A stretch of DNA of 64,000 nucleotides from assembly GCA_965250115.1 (NCBI GenBank), contig CBDFNJ010000002.1, forward strand, positions 806,001-870,000. Reading direction: 5' to 3'. Of this stretch, positions 34,723 through 44,169 are shown piece after piece (positions within the stretch are counted from its first letter, which is position 1; every line of letters starts with the position of its first letter). Source of the DNA: CBDFHB01 sp965250115. Its GTDB lineage: Bacteria > Acidobacteriota > Vicinamibacteria > Marinacidobacterales > SMYC01. Both the position numbers and the translations under genes were made by a program. The notes beneath the pieces were generated by a model, which was not told the DNA's origin, did no database searches, and worked only from the letters and a program-made list of their open reading frames with translations.

Positions 34723-37700
34723 TTGACTGACGGTTTCCAGAGAACGCTGGACCACATACGGTCCATCGCCGATTCCGAAGCTGAAAAGGGACGCCTCTTC
34801 GAGCGGCTGATGAAGACGTACTTCATCAAGGATCCGCTCTACAAGGAGCGTTTCTCTGAGGTTTGGCTATGGTCCGAATGGGCAGATCTGTGGCCGGATT
34901 TCGAGGGTACCGATACCGGTATCGACCTAGTCGCCGAGGAGCGTCAGGGCGGTTACTGCGCCATTCAGTGCAAGTGCTACGCGCCTGGCACTCAGATTTC
35001 GAAGCCTCATCTCGATTCGTTCATCTCCGCATCGGCCCGTGACCCCTTCACCGCCCGTATCGTGGTCGATACCGGCGACGGATGGGGGCCGAACGCGGTC
35101 AAGACCATTACTCCACTGAAGCCCGCATGCACCGTGCTTCGCTTCGGCGATCTCGCTAGTCGGCCGTTCGACTGGCCCGACCTCGTCCACGATGAACCGG
35201 AAGACCTTTCCTTTAGGCACGAGCCGTTCAGCCTGCGCCCCCATCAGACGGTCGCGTTCGACGACGTGACCGGCGGATTCAAAGATGACGATCGCGGCAA
35301 GCTGATCATGGCGTGCGGTACGGGCAAGACCTTTGCAGCGCTACGCATAGCGGAAGCCGTTGCGGGTATCGGGGGGCGGGTGCTCTATCTGGTGCCGTCG
35401 ATATCGCTGTTCCAGCAATCGATGCGGGAATGGGCGACGCAACGGTCGATCCCGCATCGCTATATCGGGATCTGCTCCGATACACGCGCCGGACGAAACG
35501 ACGAAGACGCCTCGCTTCAGGAGCTTGAAATCCCGGTCACCACGGACCCTAAGGCGATCTCCCAGGCGCTCAGGGGAGCGAGTCTGGACGCGATGACGGT
35601 GGTCTTTTGCACCTACCACTCGCTCGGTATCGTGGAAGACGCACAAGACGACGGAGCGCCGGCATTCGACATTGTTCTCTGTGACGAAGCGCACAGAACG
35701 ACCGGCGTGGAGCGTCCCGGCGACAGGACGTCACCGTTCGTGCTGGTTCACGACGCCCAAAGAATTCGGGCTGCGAAGCGCCTCTACATGACCGCCACCC
35801 CGCGTCTCTATACGGAAGGCGCGAAGGCGAAAGCAGCAAGCCACGATGTCGAAGTGTTCTCCATGGACGATCCGGCGACCTATGGGCCGGAGCTTCACCG
35901 CCTTCCCTTTTCCAGGGCGGTCGAGCAGAACCTGTTGTCCGACTACAAGGTTGTGGTCCTCGCCATGTCTGAGCAACACGTCGATGCCGCGTTGCAGGCA
36001 CATCTGGCGTCGGGCGACAGCGAGATCAACATCACCGACGCGGCGAAGATCGTCGGTTGCTGGCGCGCGTTGCAGAACCCGGAGAACAAGCGTCTCAGCG
36101 ACGCACCTATCGAGCATCTAACCCGCGCGATCGCGTTCACGAACACGATCGTCTCCTCGAAGCGGCTGGAAGCGCATTGGGACAGTATCGTCGGGCACGC
36201 CATCGATTTGTTGCCCGAGGCGGAGCGGCCGGACGCGTTCCGCTGCAAAACGCGCCACGTCGATGGACAGCATCACGCGCTTGAGCGTAAGGCCCGTATC
36301 GAATGGCTCAAGGCCGATTCCGAGGGAACCTGCCGCATTCTCTCGAACGCCCGGTGCCTATCCGAGGGAATCGACGTGCCGGCGCTCGACGCGGTGCTCT
36401 TCATGAACCCGAAAAACTCGCAGGTCGACATCGTGCAGGCCGTCGGCCGCGTCATGCGTAAGGCCGAGGGCAAGCAGTACGGCTACATTGTGCTTCCGGT
36501 CGCCGTGCCGGCGGGCGTCGACCCGGCCGCGGCTCTCGACGACAACGAACGGTTCGCCGTGGTCTGGAGCGTCTTGCGGGCGCTACGCTCGCACGATGAC
36601 AGGTTCGATGCCGAGATCAACAAGATCGACCTCAATGACACGCCGACCGATCGGATCATCTTCAGCGGTGATGGGCTCGACGGAAAGGGCACCCCCGAAC
36701 TGCCCTTTCCGCCGCTCGACCTGCCACCCGGCGCTATATTCGCCAAGGTCGTCGAGAGATGCGGGGACCGAAAATACTGGGAGACCTGGGCCAGGGACGT
36801 TGCAGATATCTTCTCGCGGCTCGTCCACTGGATCGAGGCTCTTCTGGCCAGTCCGGATAACGAAACCCTGCGCGAATGGTTCGACGCTTTCCACGAGGAG
36901 CTCAAGGTCTCGATCAACGCCTCGATCAGCCGGGATAACGCCATCGAAATGATGGCGCAGCACACCTTGACGCGGCCGGTCTTCGAAGCGCTGTTCGAAC
37001 AGTACGATTTCGCCGACGGCAACCCGGTGGCGCAGGCGCTGGACTCCCTGGGGCAGGATTTCAGAGAGTTCGGTCTCGAGAACGAAACCCGAGATCTCGA
37101 GCGCTTCTACGAAAGCGTCCGCATGCGCGCCCGCGGCCTCGACAACAGCGAAGCGCGACAGCACGTGCTGATGGAACTCTACGAAAAGTTCTTCTCCACG
37201 GCCCTCAAGAAGGACGCAGACCGCCTCGGCATCGTCTACACACCGGTAGAAGTCGTGGATTTCATCGTGAACAGCGCCGACCACGTGGTGCGCCAGGAGT
37301 TCGGCCGCAGCTTGAGCGACGAGGGCGTTCATGTCCTCGACCCGTTCACCGGCACCGGTATCTTCCTCGTCCGGCTGCTCCAGTCCGCGCTGATCCTGGA
37401 CTCCGATCTCGCAAGGAAGTACCACAGAGAGCTTCATGCCAACGAGATCGTCCTGCTCGCCTACTACATCGCGGCCATCCACATTGAAGAGGCGTTTCAC
37501 GGCCGGCGCGGTCCCGACAGCACCTATGAGCCCTTCGACGGCATCGTACTGACCGATACCTTCAACCTGCACACGGACAGGACCGGCTTCCTGATGACAT
37601 GGCTTCCGGACAACAGCGAACGCGTCGAGCGCCAGCAGAAACTACCGATTCAGGTCATCGTCGGCAATCCACCCTGGTCGGGAAAACAGAAAAGCTCGGG

Positions 37701-39468
37701 GGACAACAACCCGACCATCGACTATCCCGAGCTCGAGAAGCGCGTCGGCGAAACCTATGCCGCACGCTCCAAGGCGACGCTGAAGAATAGTCTCTATGAC
37801 ACTTATAAGATGGCGATCCGCTGGGCGTCGGACCGGATCGGCGACCAGGGCGTCGTTGCCTTGGTCTCCAACGGCTCCTGGATAGACGGCAATGTGGATT
37901 CGGGCGTTCGCGCTTGCCTGGCCGAGGAGTTCAGCTCGATTCAAGTCCTGAACCTCCGGGGCAATGCAAGAACATCAGGCGAGTTGCGGCGTTCGGAAGG
38001 CGATAACGTATTCGGCCAAGGCTCCCGGGCACCGGTCGCAATCACGATTCTGGTCCGCAACCCTGATGCCGCTCACGATGGCTGTCGCATCCTCTACCGC
38101 GATATCGGTGACTATCTGAAGCGCGAGGAGAAACTGGCGATCCTGCACAAGGCGGGCTCTATCGCAGGTATTGAGGACTGGCGGACGATCACACCCGACC
38201 GGCATCACGACTGGATCGGCCAGCGCAGCGATGCGTTCCAAAGGCTCTATCCGATGGGGTCGAAGGGCGCGAAGGCCGGCAAGACGGACGATGCGATCTT
38301 TGAGCTCTATTCAAGAGGGCTAGCAACAAGCAGAGACGCGTACATCTACAACTTCTCCCGTGATGCCTGTGCTGAAAATGCCCGCAAGATGGTGGACGAC
38401 TATCTCGGCGCCATGCAGGAATTGAAGGAAGCCCAGGTCCAGGATCATGCATCGCACGTGGAGGACATCACGCACCGGCATTCCTCGAATGTTCGGTGGG
38501 ATCGAGAACTCAAGAACAATTTAAAGCGAAGAAAGTCGATTGCTTACCAACGGGAAAACATCGACCCGATTCAATATCGGCCTTTCGTAAAACAACATTG
38601 CTATGTTGAATATGTACTTGTAAACAACAAGTATCAAATGGATCGGATTTTCCCGAACCGCGCGAGCGAGAACCGCGCGATCTGCGTTCCGGGCGTGGGG
38701 TCGACTAAGCCATTCTCTGCCCTCGTGGTCGATACGATGCCAGATCTCAATCTTCTTCCAGCTGGAGGCCAGTGTTTCCCACGATATAGGTATCAGAGGT
38801 ACGCGGATCCACAGGGCGAGCTACCGGGAATCAAATCGGATCTGGAGCGCAACGACAACATCTCCGACACGGCCATGCGCGCCTTCCGCGTACGCTACAA
38901 CGACAACACAGTCACCAAGGATGGGATTTTCGATTACGTCTACGGCGTTCTGCATGCGCCCAGCTACCGGAAGCGCTTCGTCAACGATCTGGTAAATGAA
39001 TTGCCGCGCATTCCCTTCGCGCCCGATTTTCACGTCTTTGCCAAGGCCGGGCGTGAGCTCGCGGAACTTCACCTAGGTTACGAGACCTGTGAGGAATATC
39101 CGCTTGACGTTACCTTCGCACAGCTAGGAGAACCGCGCCCGGAGCATTTCCATATCGGTGAGCGGGCGATGCGATATTCCGATGACGATAGGACGGTCCT
39201 CATCGTCAACGACCATCTCCGGCTCGGCAGGATCCCGCCAGAGGCGCACCAGTACCAGGTCAACGGGCGGACGCCGCTAGAGTGGTTCATTGACCGCTAC
39301 CGAATCACGCAGGACAAGGAAAGCGGCATCGTTAACGACCCCAATGCTTGGTTCGACGATCCACGTGAGCTGATCGCGGTGATCCGCCGCATCGTCCACG
39401 TCAGCGTGGAATCAACGCGCATCGTTGAGGGCTTGCCCGAACCGATCTTGGAGAGCGTTGGTGCATGA
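34723..39468 (+). CDS. Single-chain LlaGI/type ISP-like restriction-modification enzyme
   Basis: A 1581-residue multidomain enzyme, the usual size for LlaGI/LlaBIII-type translocating restriction-modification proteins. In order: Mrr-like nuclease (Asp in GTDTGIDLVAEE, ~68, and QCKCY, ~82-86); superfamily 2 translocase with Walker A MACGTGKTFAAL (~195), CDEAHRTTG (~320), TATPRLY and motif VI QAVGRVMRK (~572); a coupler with NEFG-like LYEKFFSTALKKDADRLGIV; N6-adenine methyltransferase with motif I DPFTGTGIFLV (~873) and motif IV NPPW (~982); and a C-terminal ~450-residue target-recognition region. Such enzymes methylate one strand of an asymmetric site and cut between unmodified sites after translocation. 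The start is TTG. All motifs are intact. A second gene begins in its stop codon but is cut by an IS5 scrap. Confidence 0.88.
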   Translation: MTDGFQRTLDHIRSIADSEAEKGRLFERLMKTYFIKDPLYKERFSEVWLWSEWADLWPDFEGTDTGIDLVAEERQGGYCAIQCKCYAPGTQISKPHLDSFISASARDPFTARIVVDTGDGWGPNAVKTITPLKPACTVLRFGDLASRPFDWPDLVHDEPEDLSFRHEPFSLRPHQTVAFDDVTGGFKDDDRGKLIMACGTGKTFAALRIAEAVAGIGGRVLYLVPSISLFQQSMREWATQRSIPHRYIGICSDTRAGRNDEDASLQELEIPVTTDPKAISQALRGASLDAMTVVFCTYHSLGIVEDAQDDGAPAFDIVLCDEAHRTTGVERPGDRTSPFVLVHDAQRIRAAKRLYMTATPRLYTEGAKAKAASHDVEVFSMDDPATYGPELHRLPFSRAVEQNLLSDYKVVVLAMSEQHVDAALQAHLASGDSEINITDAAKIVGCWRALQNPENKRLSDAPIEHLTRAIAFTNTIVSSKRLEAHWDSIVGHAIDLLPEAERPDAFRCKTRHVDGQHHALERKARIEWLKADSEGTCRILSNARCLSEGIDVPALDAVLFMNPKNSQVDIVQAVGRVMRKAEGKQYGYIVLPVAVPAGVDPAAALDDNERFAVVWSVLRALRSHDDRFDAEINKIDLNDTPTDRIIFSGDGLDGKGTPELPFPPLDLPPGAIFAKVVERCGDRKYWETWARDVADIFSRLVHWIEALLASPDNETLREWFDAFHEELKVSINASISRDNAIEMMAQHTLTRPVFEALFEQYDFADGNPVAQALDSLGQDFREFGLENETRDLERFYESVRMRARGLDNSEARQHVLMELYEKFFSTALKKDADRLGIVYTPVEVVDFIVNSADHVVRQEFGRSLSDEGVHVLDPFTGTGIFLVRLLQSALILDSDLARKYHRELHANEIVLLAYYIAAIHIEEAFHGRRGPDSTYEPFDGIVLTDTFNLHTDRTGFLMTWLPDNSERVERQQKLPIQVIVGNPPWSGKQKSSGDNNPTIDYPELEKRVGETYAARSKATLKNSLYDTYKMAIRWASDRIGDQGVVALVSNGSWIDGNVDSGVRACLAEEFSSIQVLNLRGNARTSGELRRSEGDNVFGQGSRAPVAITILVRNPDAAHDGCRILYRDIGDYLKREEKLAILHKAGSIAGIEDWRTITPDRHHDWIGQRSDAFQRLYPMGSKGAKAGKTDDAIFELYSRGLATSRDAYIYNFSRDACAENARKMVDDYLGAMQELKEAQVQDHASHVEDITHRHSSNVRWDRELKNNLKRRKSIAYQRENIDPIQYRPFVKQHCYVEYVLVNNKYQMDRIFPNRASENRAICVPGVGSTKPFSALVVDTMPDLNLLPAGGQCFPRYRYQRYADPQGELPGIKSDLERNDNISDTAMRAFRVRYNDNTVTKDGIFDYVYGVLHAPSYRKRFVNDLVNELPRIPFAPDFHVFAKAGRELAELHLGYETCEEYPLDVTFAQLGEPRPEHFHIGERAMRYSDDDRTVLIVNDHLRLGRIPPEAHQYQVNGRTPLEWFIDRYRITQDKESGIVNDPNAWFDDPRELIAVIRRIVHVSVESTRIVEGLPEPILESVGA

Positions 39469-39507
39469 ATCAGTTCGGGATACGCACGGAACCGTTTGGC
39501 GGCCCAA
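39465..39507 (+). pseudogene. Truncated gene coupled to the restriction-modification gene
   Basis: ATG at 39465 overlaps the preceding stop as ATGA and encodes MNQFGIRTEPFGGPT before the IS5 C-terminal scrap, which ends at 39509 on the other strand. The overlap implies a translationally coupled partner of which only ~14 codons remain. Confidence 0.45.
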
Positions 39508-39508
39508 C

Positions 39509-39680
39509 TTACTCCCCGACGGTCGCTTGGGATTCAGGCTTGTCCATCTCAGCCATCCGGTTCAATACATTGCACCCGATCCTTGCCTCCCGCTTCTGCG
39601 ATTCGTAGTCGCGATCCGCTTACGCCGGCGATGTTGGCGTACGCACGCACAAAGGCCACGGTCGTCTTGTAAAGGGCGGC
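39509..39680 (-). pseudogene. IS5-family transposase C-terminal fragment
   Basis: Minus-strand reading ARIGCNVLNRMAEMDKPESQ then ATVGE and stop, equivalent to ARIGCKILNAMTALGMPDSE at 7.8 kb, with TTVAFVRAYANIAG upstream in another frame. Confidence 0.65.
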
Positions 39681-39746
39681 TCAACCGGCTCGCACAGCAG
39701 GCACGCCTTTCGATCATCTGGGGCCGAGCCGACCGCGAAACAGCAG

Positions 39747-39905
39747 CTGTGCCTTCTATTTATTCATCCGCCCGGCAGTTATAGGCGCGGCTATTTCATA
39801 GAATCCGTGGCGCCACGGCCCCATGCCGGATGTAGGCTGGGCGGACCAAGCGGTGCCTGACGTTCCTCTGCACGCCGACATCATTATTATTGGTAAGGGG
39901 CGATG
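39747..39905. repeat. F2 left end and F4-MITE internal fragment
   Basis: CTGTGCCTTCTATTTATTCA at 39748, then from about 39830 GGCTGGGCGGACCAAGCGGTG and GCACGCCGACATC, matching the interior of the F4 MITEs at 40553 and 42073. Confidence 0.6.
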
Positions 39906-40013
39906 CCGTTCGCGACCGATGGAGGCCAAGAGCGAGCGTGGCCGCCGCCGCGGGTTGGCTTGCAGCGTGGCCTGCCTTAAAGCGTCGCGACGAGGGCGCG
40001 CTGCTCCTCGTCG

Positions 40014-40430
40014 TGTCCAAAAAACACAAACGAACTCAAGACCCGCACGCCGGGATGTTTCGGATTCGAGGTGTCTAGGCTTGGTTCGCCAATGGAAGCT
40101 AGAATCCTCGGCCATGAGGACTCCGAACCACGCGGGAGGCAGCTTCGCTCAAGCCTTGGCGGACCCTGGTTGAGGCTCAATTCGAGAGCAAGATAAGGGC
40201 ATCAAGGAGGCCTAGGCGCACCTGGACCAGAACGTGCTAGCCCGCCCCGGCGCGGTAGCCCCGGCCTCAATTCTGGGCCTCTCGGGTTGCTTCTTTTCTC
40301 GCCGCCCGCATAGCCCGGTCAGCGCCCGTTTTCCCCTTTAGCGCAAACGTGGCACTCGAAAATCGAGATTAGAGACGAATACCGAAAATGAGGTCCGTTC
40401 CGCCCTTCTAGCGCGTCTCTGGTGCTACCT
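40014..40430 (+). repeat. F3-end/R7 composite element
   Basis: CGTCGTGTCCAAAAAACACA (F3 end) and leader to 40150, GGACCCTGGTTGAGGCTC, GGCATCAAGGAGGCCTAGGC, then the R7 core to ATTAGAGACGAATAC and GCGCGTCTCTGGTG. Best continuous view of the composite, about 410 bp. Confidence 0.75.
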
Positions 40431-40432
40431 CG

Positions 40433-40552
40433 TCCTGTGCCAAAACTCAGCCCTCTTGAAATAGACCATAAATCAGCAACTTAGCGTCTGTGTTTTAGAC
40501 CGTAGCAAGGGCCGTGGGCTCTACAATCGTCTGACCCGAGGGCGTCCTGTGC
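40433..40552 (-). repeat. F2 right end (solo)
   Basis: GTCCTGTGCCAAAACTCAGC to GACCCGAGGGC, then a second GTCCTGTGC directly against the F4 MITE. Confidence 0.75.
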
Positions 40553-40795
40553 GGTGCTTCCGCAATCAAGTGTTGGTGGCTGCCGCGTAACCCGCTCGTG
40601 TGCTAGAGTTTGAGCCTGATTTCGAGAGACGCAGTTCTTTCAGCGATGCGGGCTGGGCTGACCACACGGTGCCTGACGTTCAGAGACACCTTCGTGTGCA
40701 CGCGACATCTTTATTAATGGCGTTCGCCGACACAGGCAGGCCAGCTGACACTAGCATTCAAACACGGCGTAGCAACACTTGATGGCGGAAGCACC
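40553..40795 (+). repeat. F4 MITE, 243 bp
   Basis: GGTGCTTCCGCAATCAAGTG to ACTTGATGGCGGAAGCACC; left ~70 bp and right ~35 bp match the complete F4 element, the interior does not. Flanked by CCTGTGC and GCACAGG, so it sits in or between F2 ends. Confidence 0.85.
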
Positions 40796-40804
40796 GCACA
40801 GGAC

Positions 40805-40935
40805 GGGAGGAAGCTTCACCTCATGGACGACGAGCGCCGTCGGCTCGCGGTAAAGGGTAAGGCGCTTGGCCAGAAACTCTTGGCAGAAGTCGCCGGTATC
40901 GTCACACCGGAAACTCTGCTGGCTTGGCACCGACG
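40805..40935 (+). pseudogene. F3 transposase internal fragment
   Basis: Frame DDERRRLAVKGKALGQKLLA then EVAGIVTPETLLAWHRR, near-identical to residues ~50-85 of the intact F3 transposase; both flanks unrelated. Confidence 0.75.
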
Positions 40936-41019
40936 GGACGGAAGGCTTTCAGCTGCACGAAGGTCTCCTCTCCTTCAGTCTCCATCTTCTTTCTGCATGG
41001 CTCGTTCTCCCATGCGCTC

Positions 41020-41325
41020 TCATTCGCTGAGCACACGCACAACCGCCTCGGGGTCGCGGTCGATGACGGTTAACAAGACGCGGGCGGCACGATCTGGAAC
41101 ACGGCGCCCCTGTTCCCAATCCTGTACGGCACGCGCGTCGAGGCCGAATCGGTCCGCGAACTTCTGGCGACTCAACTTCATACGCTTCCGTAGCGCACGA
41201 ATATGCTCTGCGGCGGGATCGTCGACAATGCGGCGCGGCAGGTCCACTTCGCCACGCACATGGGCAAGAACCTCGCCCAATGCTGCCTCTACCTCCCGGC
41301 CCATCCGGGTTCGTTCCTTCGTCAT
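41020..41325 (-). CDS. HTH antitoxin of a RelE/HigB-like pair
   Basis: A 101-residue protein with a helix-turn-helix of the HigA2/MqsA-like XRE type: IRALRKRMKLSRQKFADRFG, LDARAVQDWEQGRRVPDRAA. The N-terminal ~40 residues (EVEAALGEVLAHVRGEVDLP) would contact the toxin. It begins inside the toxin gene's stop codon (ATGA-type overlap), so the two are coupled, toxin first. It probably autoregulates. Confidence 0.8.
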   Translation of the reverse strand: MTKERTRMGREVEAALGEVLAHVRGEVDLPRRIVDDPAAEHIRALRKRMKLSRQKFADRFGLDARAVQDWEQGRRVPDRAARVLLTVIDRDPEAVVRVLSE

Positions 41326-41675
41326 CGGTGCGCCTCCTCTTTCTTGATCGCGGCCACCAGCCGCGACAGGGTTTTCCTGTCTGCTTGAGTCAGGTCATCA
41401 CGGTCGGCCTTCGCATAGACTGTCAGCATGTAGATTGCCGCCGGTCCCGCGTGATGGAAGTAAATTGTCCGGATTCCACCTCGCTTTCCTCGTCCCGACC
41501 CTGTCCAACGTAACTTGCGAATACCTCCCGTTCCCCGGAGCAAGGGCGCTCTGTCGGGATCGGCAACGATTGCCGCTTCCATTTTCTGGCGGTCCGCTTC
41601 CGACATGAGCTTGCGAACGGCGCGCTCGTAGGTTCTGGTGGCGAAGATTCGCACAGGCCTAAAATTATGCGGCAT
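41322..41675 (-). CDS. RelE/HigB-like toxin
   Basis: A 117-residue RelE-superfamily protein from ATG at 41675 (MPHNFRPVRIFATRTYERAV). RGTGGIRKLRWTGSGRGKRG and IRTIYFHHAGPAAIYMLTVY followed by DLTQADRKTLSRLVAAIK match the HigB/RelE type often paired with an HTH antitoxin downstream. Such toxins cleave mRNA. An R5 MITE ends its upstream region 64 bp away, which may affect its promoter. Confidence 0.8.
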   Translation of the reverse strand: MPHNFRPVRIFATRTYERAVRKLMSEADRQKMEAAIVADPDRAPLLRGTGGIRKLRWTGSGRGKRGGIRTIYFHHAGPAAIYMLTVYAKADRDDLTQADRKTLSRLVAAIKKEEAHR

Positions 41676-41738
41676 TGCCGCATAGTAATCAAGAGTGGTC
41701 TCACTTTGGTGAAGTAGGATCCTTCCCGGTTTCTGTGG

Positions 41739-41904
41739 GGTGCTTGCGCTTTTTGCTGTTGGTGATGTGTACGCATCCCTTTGCAAAAAAGGGGCTTACG
41801 CTCCATTTAGCACGTAGCGAAGGTCGTGAGCCCTATTTTGGCTGTAATTTAATGCACCGTAAAGTCTTAGCGTCATCTCATCAACACTTAATGACGGAAG
41901 CACC
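41739..41904 (+). repeat. R5 MITE, 166 bp
   Basis: Third copy: GGTGCTTGCGCTTTTTGCTG to TTAATGACGGAAGCACC. It lies just upstream of the toxin-antitoxin pair, as the 10190 copy does for another such pair. Confidence 0.8.
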
Positions 41905-41929
41905 CAGACCGGAGACGAATCAAGTTCGG

Positions 41930-41960
41930 GGCGCGCGGATGAATAAATAGAAGGCACAGG
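41930..41960 (-). repeat. F2 left end (solo)
   Basis: GCGCGGATGAATAAATAGAA then GGCACAGG. Confidence 0.75.
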
Positions 41961-42072
41961 CGAGTACATTATCTAGGAGACAAGAGACTCTGCGGGAACT
42001 TGAGACAACGTGAGGTGGAATTCGGCTTAACGAACTGACGTGATTTACGTTAGTCTGCTTCGGGAGGTTTGC

Positions 42073-42316
42073 GGTGCTTCCGCCATCAAGTGTTGGTAGC
42101 TGCCGCGTAACCCGCTCGCGTGCTAGAGTTTGAGCCTGATTTCGAGAGACGCAGTTCATTCGGCGATGCGGGCTGAGCTGACCACGCGGTGCGTGACGTT
42201 CAGAGACACCTTCGTGTGCACGCCGACATCCTTGTTAGTGGCGTTCGCCGACACAGGCAGGCCAGCTGACACTAGCATTCAAACACGGCGTAGCAACACT
42301 TGATGGCGGAAGCACC
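42073..42316 (+). repeat. F4 MITE, 244 bp
   Basis: Near-identical to 40553-40795, GGTGCTTCCGCC to GGCGGAAGCACC, and directly precedes the tail of a truncated gene upstream of gajA-like. Confidence 0.85.
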
Positions 42317-42424
42317 AATCATGGAAAAACTGCGGAAGAGCCTCATGTGCTTCCATCTTGGCGACTACGCGATTCTGGAAACGCAGCTCACGACTGCACG
42401 GTCAGCCGTCAGGGAAAGAAAGTA
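42317..42424 (+). pseudogene. 3' remnant of a gene upstream of gajA-like
   Basis: The frame MEKLRKSLMCFHLGDYAILE then TQLTTARSAVRERK and stop ends 14 bp before the gajA-like start. Its 5' part is cut by the F4 MITE. It may be the tail of another component of the same operon; not identified. Confidence 0.4.
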
Positions 42425-42438
42425 GAGGGGGTGGGACC

Positions 42439-44169
42439 ATGAAAATTGGGCACATAGAGATCAGGAACTTTCGCGGCATCAAATCCCTGTCATGGCACGT
42501 CAACAGCGAGTTCGCTTGCCTTATCGGTCCCGGCGATACCTGCAAGACAACGATCCTCACGGCTCTCGATTACACCCTGTCTCCACGCACGAGCCTCACA
42601 CTCGATGATTCCGACTTCTTCGATCAACAAACAGAGGAGCAGATCATCATCCAGGTCACTCTCCACGAATGGGACGAGACGCGAGCCGTGATTCAATCGC
42701 TCTTCCAGGAACGCAAGTTCGCGCAATACAAGTGCGGACTCGGTCAGAATGGTCCTGTGCCGGAGCCGGCCAAAGATGCGCCAGTAGCGCTGTCGGTCTC
42801 CCTTCGCGTAGACAAGAACCTTGAGCCCAAATGGTCGGTCATCAAAGGGCGGGACGAGGTCGAGGACCAGGACCGCAGGCCGATCTATGCGACCGACCGC
42901 GCAATGCTCGGATTAAGCCGTCTCGATCTGTTCTCCGACTACCACTTTACCTGGGGACGCAACACGATCTTGACCCGCCTGAGCACCGAGGCGGAAGGCA
43001 ACCTAAATGCTGTGCTGTCTGAACTAGCGCGAGAGATGCGGCAGACAAATATCTCCGGCTATGCGAGCATTGCGGAATGCCAGACAGTCGCCGATAGTGT
43101 CAGGACCGAAGCTTGCGATACCGGTGTTGTGCTTAAGGTGCTGTCTCCAAAAGTTGACATTCAGCGCCAGTCTGTCGGTAGTGGTGCTCTCTCGCTGCAC
43201 GAAGACAACGTGCCTCTGCGTAACAAGGGCAGCGGTTCGAAACGTTTGATCGGCGTGGCAATGCAAATGAAGCTCCAGGGCGGCAAGAACGTGTCGCTCA
43301 TAGACGAGATCGAAATGGGGTTGGAGCCGCACCGAATCCGCGGATTGATCTACAAAATCAGGAACTCTTCCCAACAGATCTTTGCAACTACACACTCGCC
43401 TGTCGTCATAAGGGAACTCGACGTATCGGCCCACGAGCTCTACGTCTGCAAGCGGGGCGCAACGGGCGCTATCACCGTACAAAGTCTTGGTACTGTCTCC
43501 GACATACAAGCAGCCGTCCGTGCGAACGCCGAGGCGTTCCTTGGCAGCAAAATCGTCGTCTGCGAAGGACCGACCGAGATCGGCTGTCTGCGCGCCTACG
43601 ACGTTCACCGGCTCGACGCCAGTGCCCCACCGGTCTGGAGCCTCTCCACGTCGTACTTCAACTGCGGTGGCGCGAGTAAGATCAAACCCGTCTGTCCGCA
43701 ACTTATCCAGCTCGGCTACGAGATCGGTGTTCTCTGCGACAACGATGCGGCTGATCAACTCAGCGAAGCGGACGTGCAAAATCTGCGCGCAGCCGGCGCA
43801 CATGTCTGCCAGTGGGAACGGGGCAGATCAACCGAAGAGCAGCTCGTGACGGAGCTGCCGTGGGGCCAGGTTCTGTCACTCCTGCGTCTCATCGGCGATG
43901 TCCACGACACGATCGAGTATGCGACGATACTTGACGCGATACGAAAGGATGGACGGCTTGCTGCACTCGGCCTTGGCTCGGATCCTTTAGGCTGGGCCGA
44001 AGGCCCTCTAATCAGACAGGTCATCGGAAAACTCGCGAAGAACAGCAACTGGATGAAGCGTATTGACTACTCGCGGAAAGTCTTTGCTTTCGCGTTTCCT
44101 CACCTTCCTGCCCGGGGCGTCCTGATGTCCCGGCTCGATGCGCTTTGGCGATGGATTCAAAATGAGTGA
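42439..44169 (+). CDS. GajA-like OLD-family ATPase/TOPRIM nuclease
   Basis: A 576-residue protein, the length of Gabija GajA, starting MKIGHIEIRNFRGIKSL. It has an ABC-type ATPase half: Walker A GPGDTCKTT (~30-38), signature-like LRNKGSGSKRL (~270), Walker B SLIDEIEMGLEPH (~295) and a switch His in IFATTHSPVV (~320). A TOPRIM half follows: IVVCEGPTEI (~370) and GVLCDNDAAD (~432). In Gabija, GajA nicks DNA and is controlled by nucleotides. The Walker A glycine before Lys is Cys here (GxxxxCKT for GxxxxGKT), which may weaken ATP binding. The stop overlaps the helicase gene by 8 nt. GGGGGTGGG precedes the ATG. Confidence 0.85.
   Translation: MKIGHIEIRNFRGIKSLSWHVNSEFACLIGPGDTCKTTILTALDYTLSPRTSLTLDDSDFFDQQTEEQIIIQVTLHEWDETRAVIQSLFQERKFAQYKCGLGQNGPVPEPAKDAPVALSVSLRVDKNLEPKWSVIKGRDEVEDQDRRPIYATDRAMLGLSRLDLFSDYHFTWGRNTILTRLSTEAEGNLNAVLSELAREMRQTNISGYASIAECQTVADSVRTEACDTGVVLKVLSPKVDIQRQSVGSGALSLHEDNVPLRNKGSGSKRLIGVAMQMKLQGGKNVSLIDEIEMGLEPHRIRGLIYKIRNSSQQIFATTHSPVVIRELDVSAHELYVCKRGATGAITVQSLGTVSDIQAAVRANAEAFLGSKIVVCEGPTEIGCLRAYDVHRLDASAPPVWSLSTSYFNCGGASKIKPVCPQLIQLGYEIGVLCDNDAADQLSEADVQNLRAAGAHVCQWERGRSTEEQLVTELPWGQVLSLLRLIGDVHDTIEYATILDAIRKDGRLAALGLGSDPLGWAEGPLIRQVIGKLAKNSNWMKRIDYSRKVFAFAFPHLPARGVLMSRLDALWRWIQNE

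Noticed and set aside
36583..37572. A 329-codon minus-strand open frame inside the restriction-modification gene
   Set aside because: It is the complement of a well-supported translocase/methylase coding sequence and shows no domain of its own.
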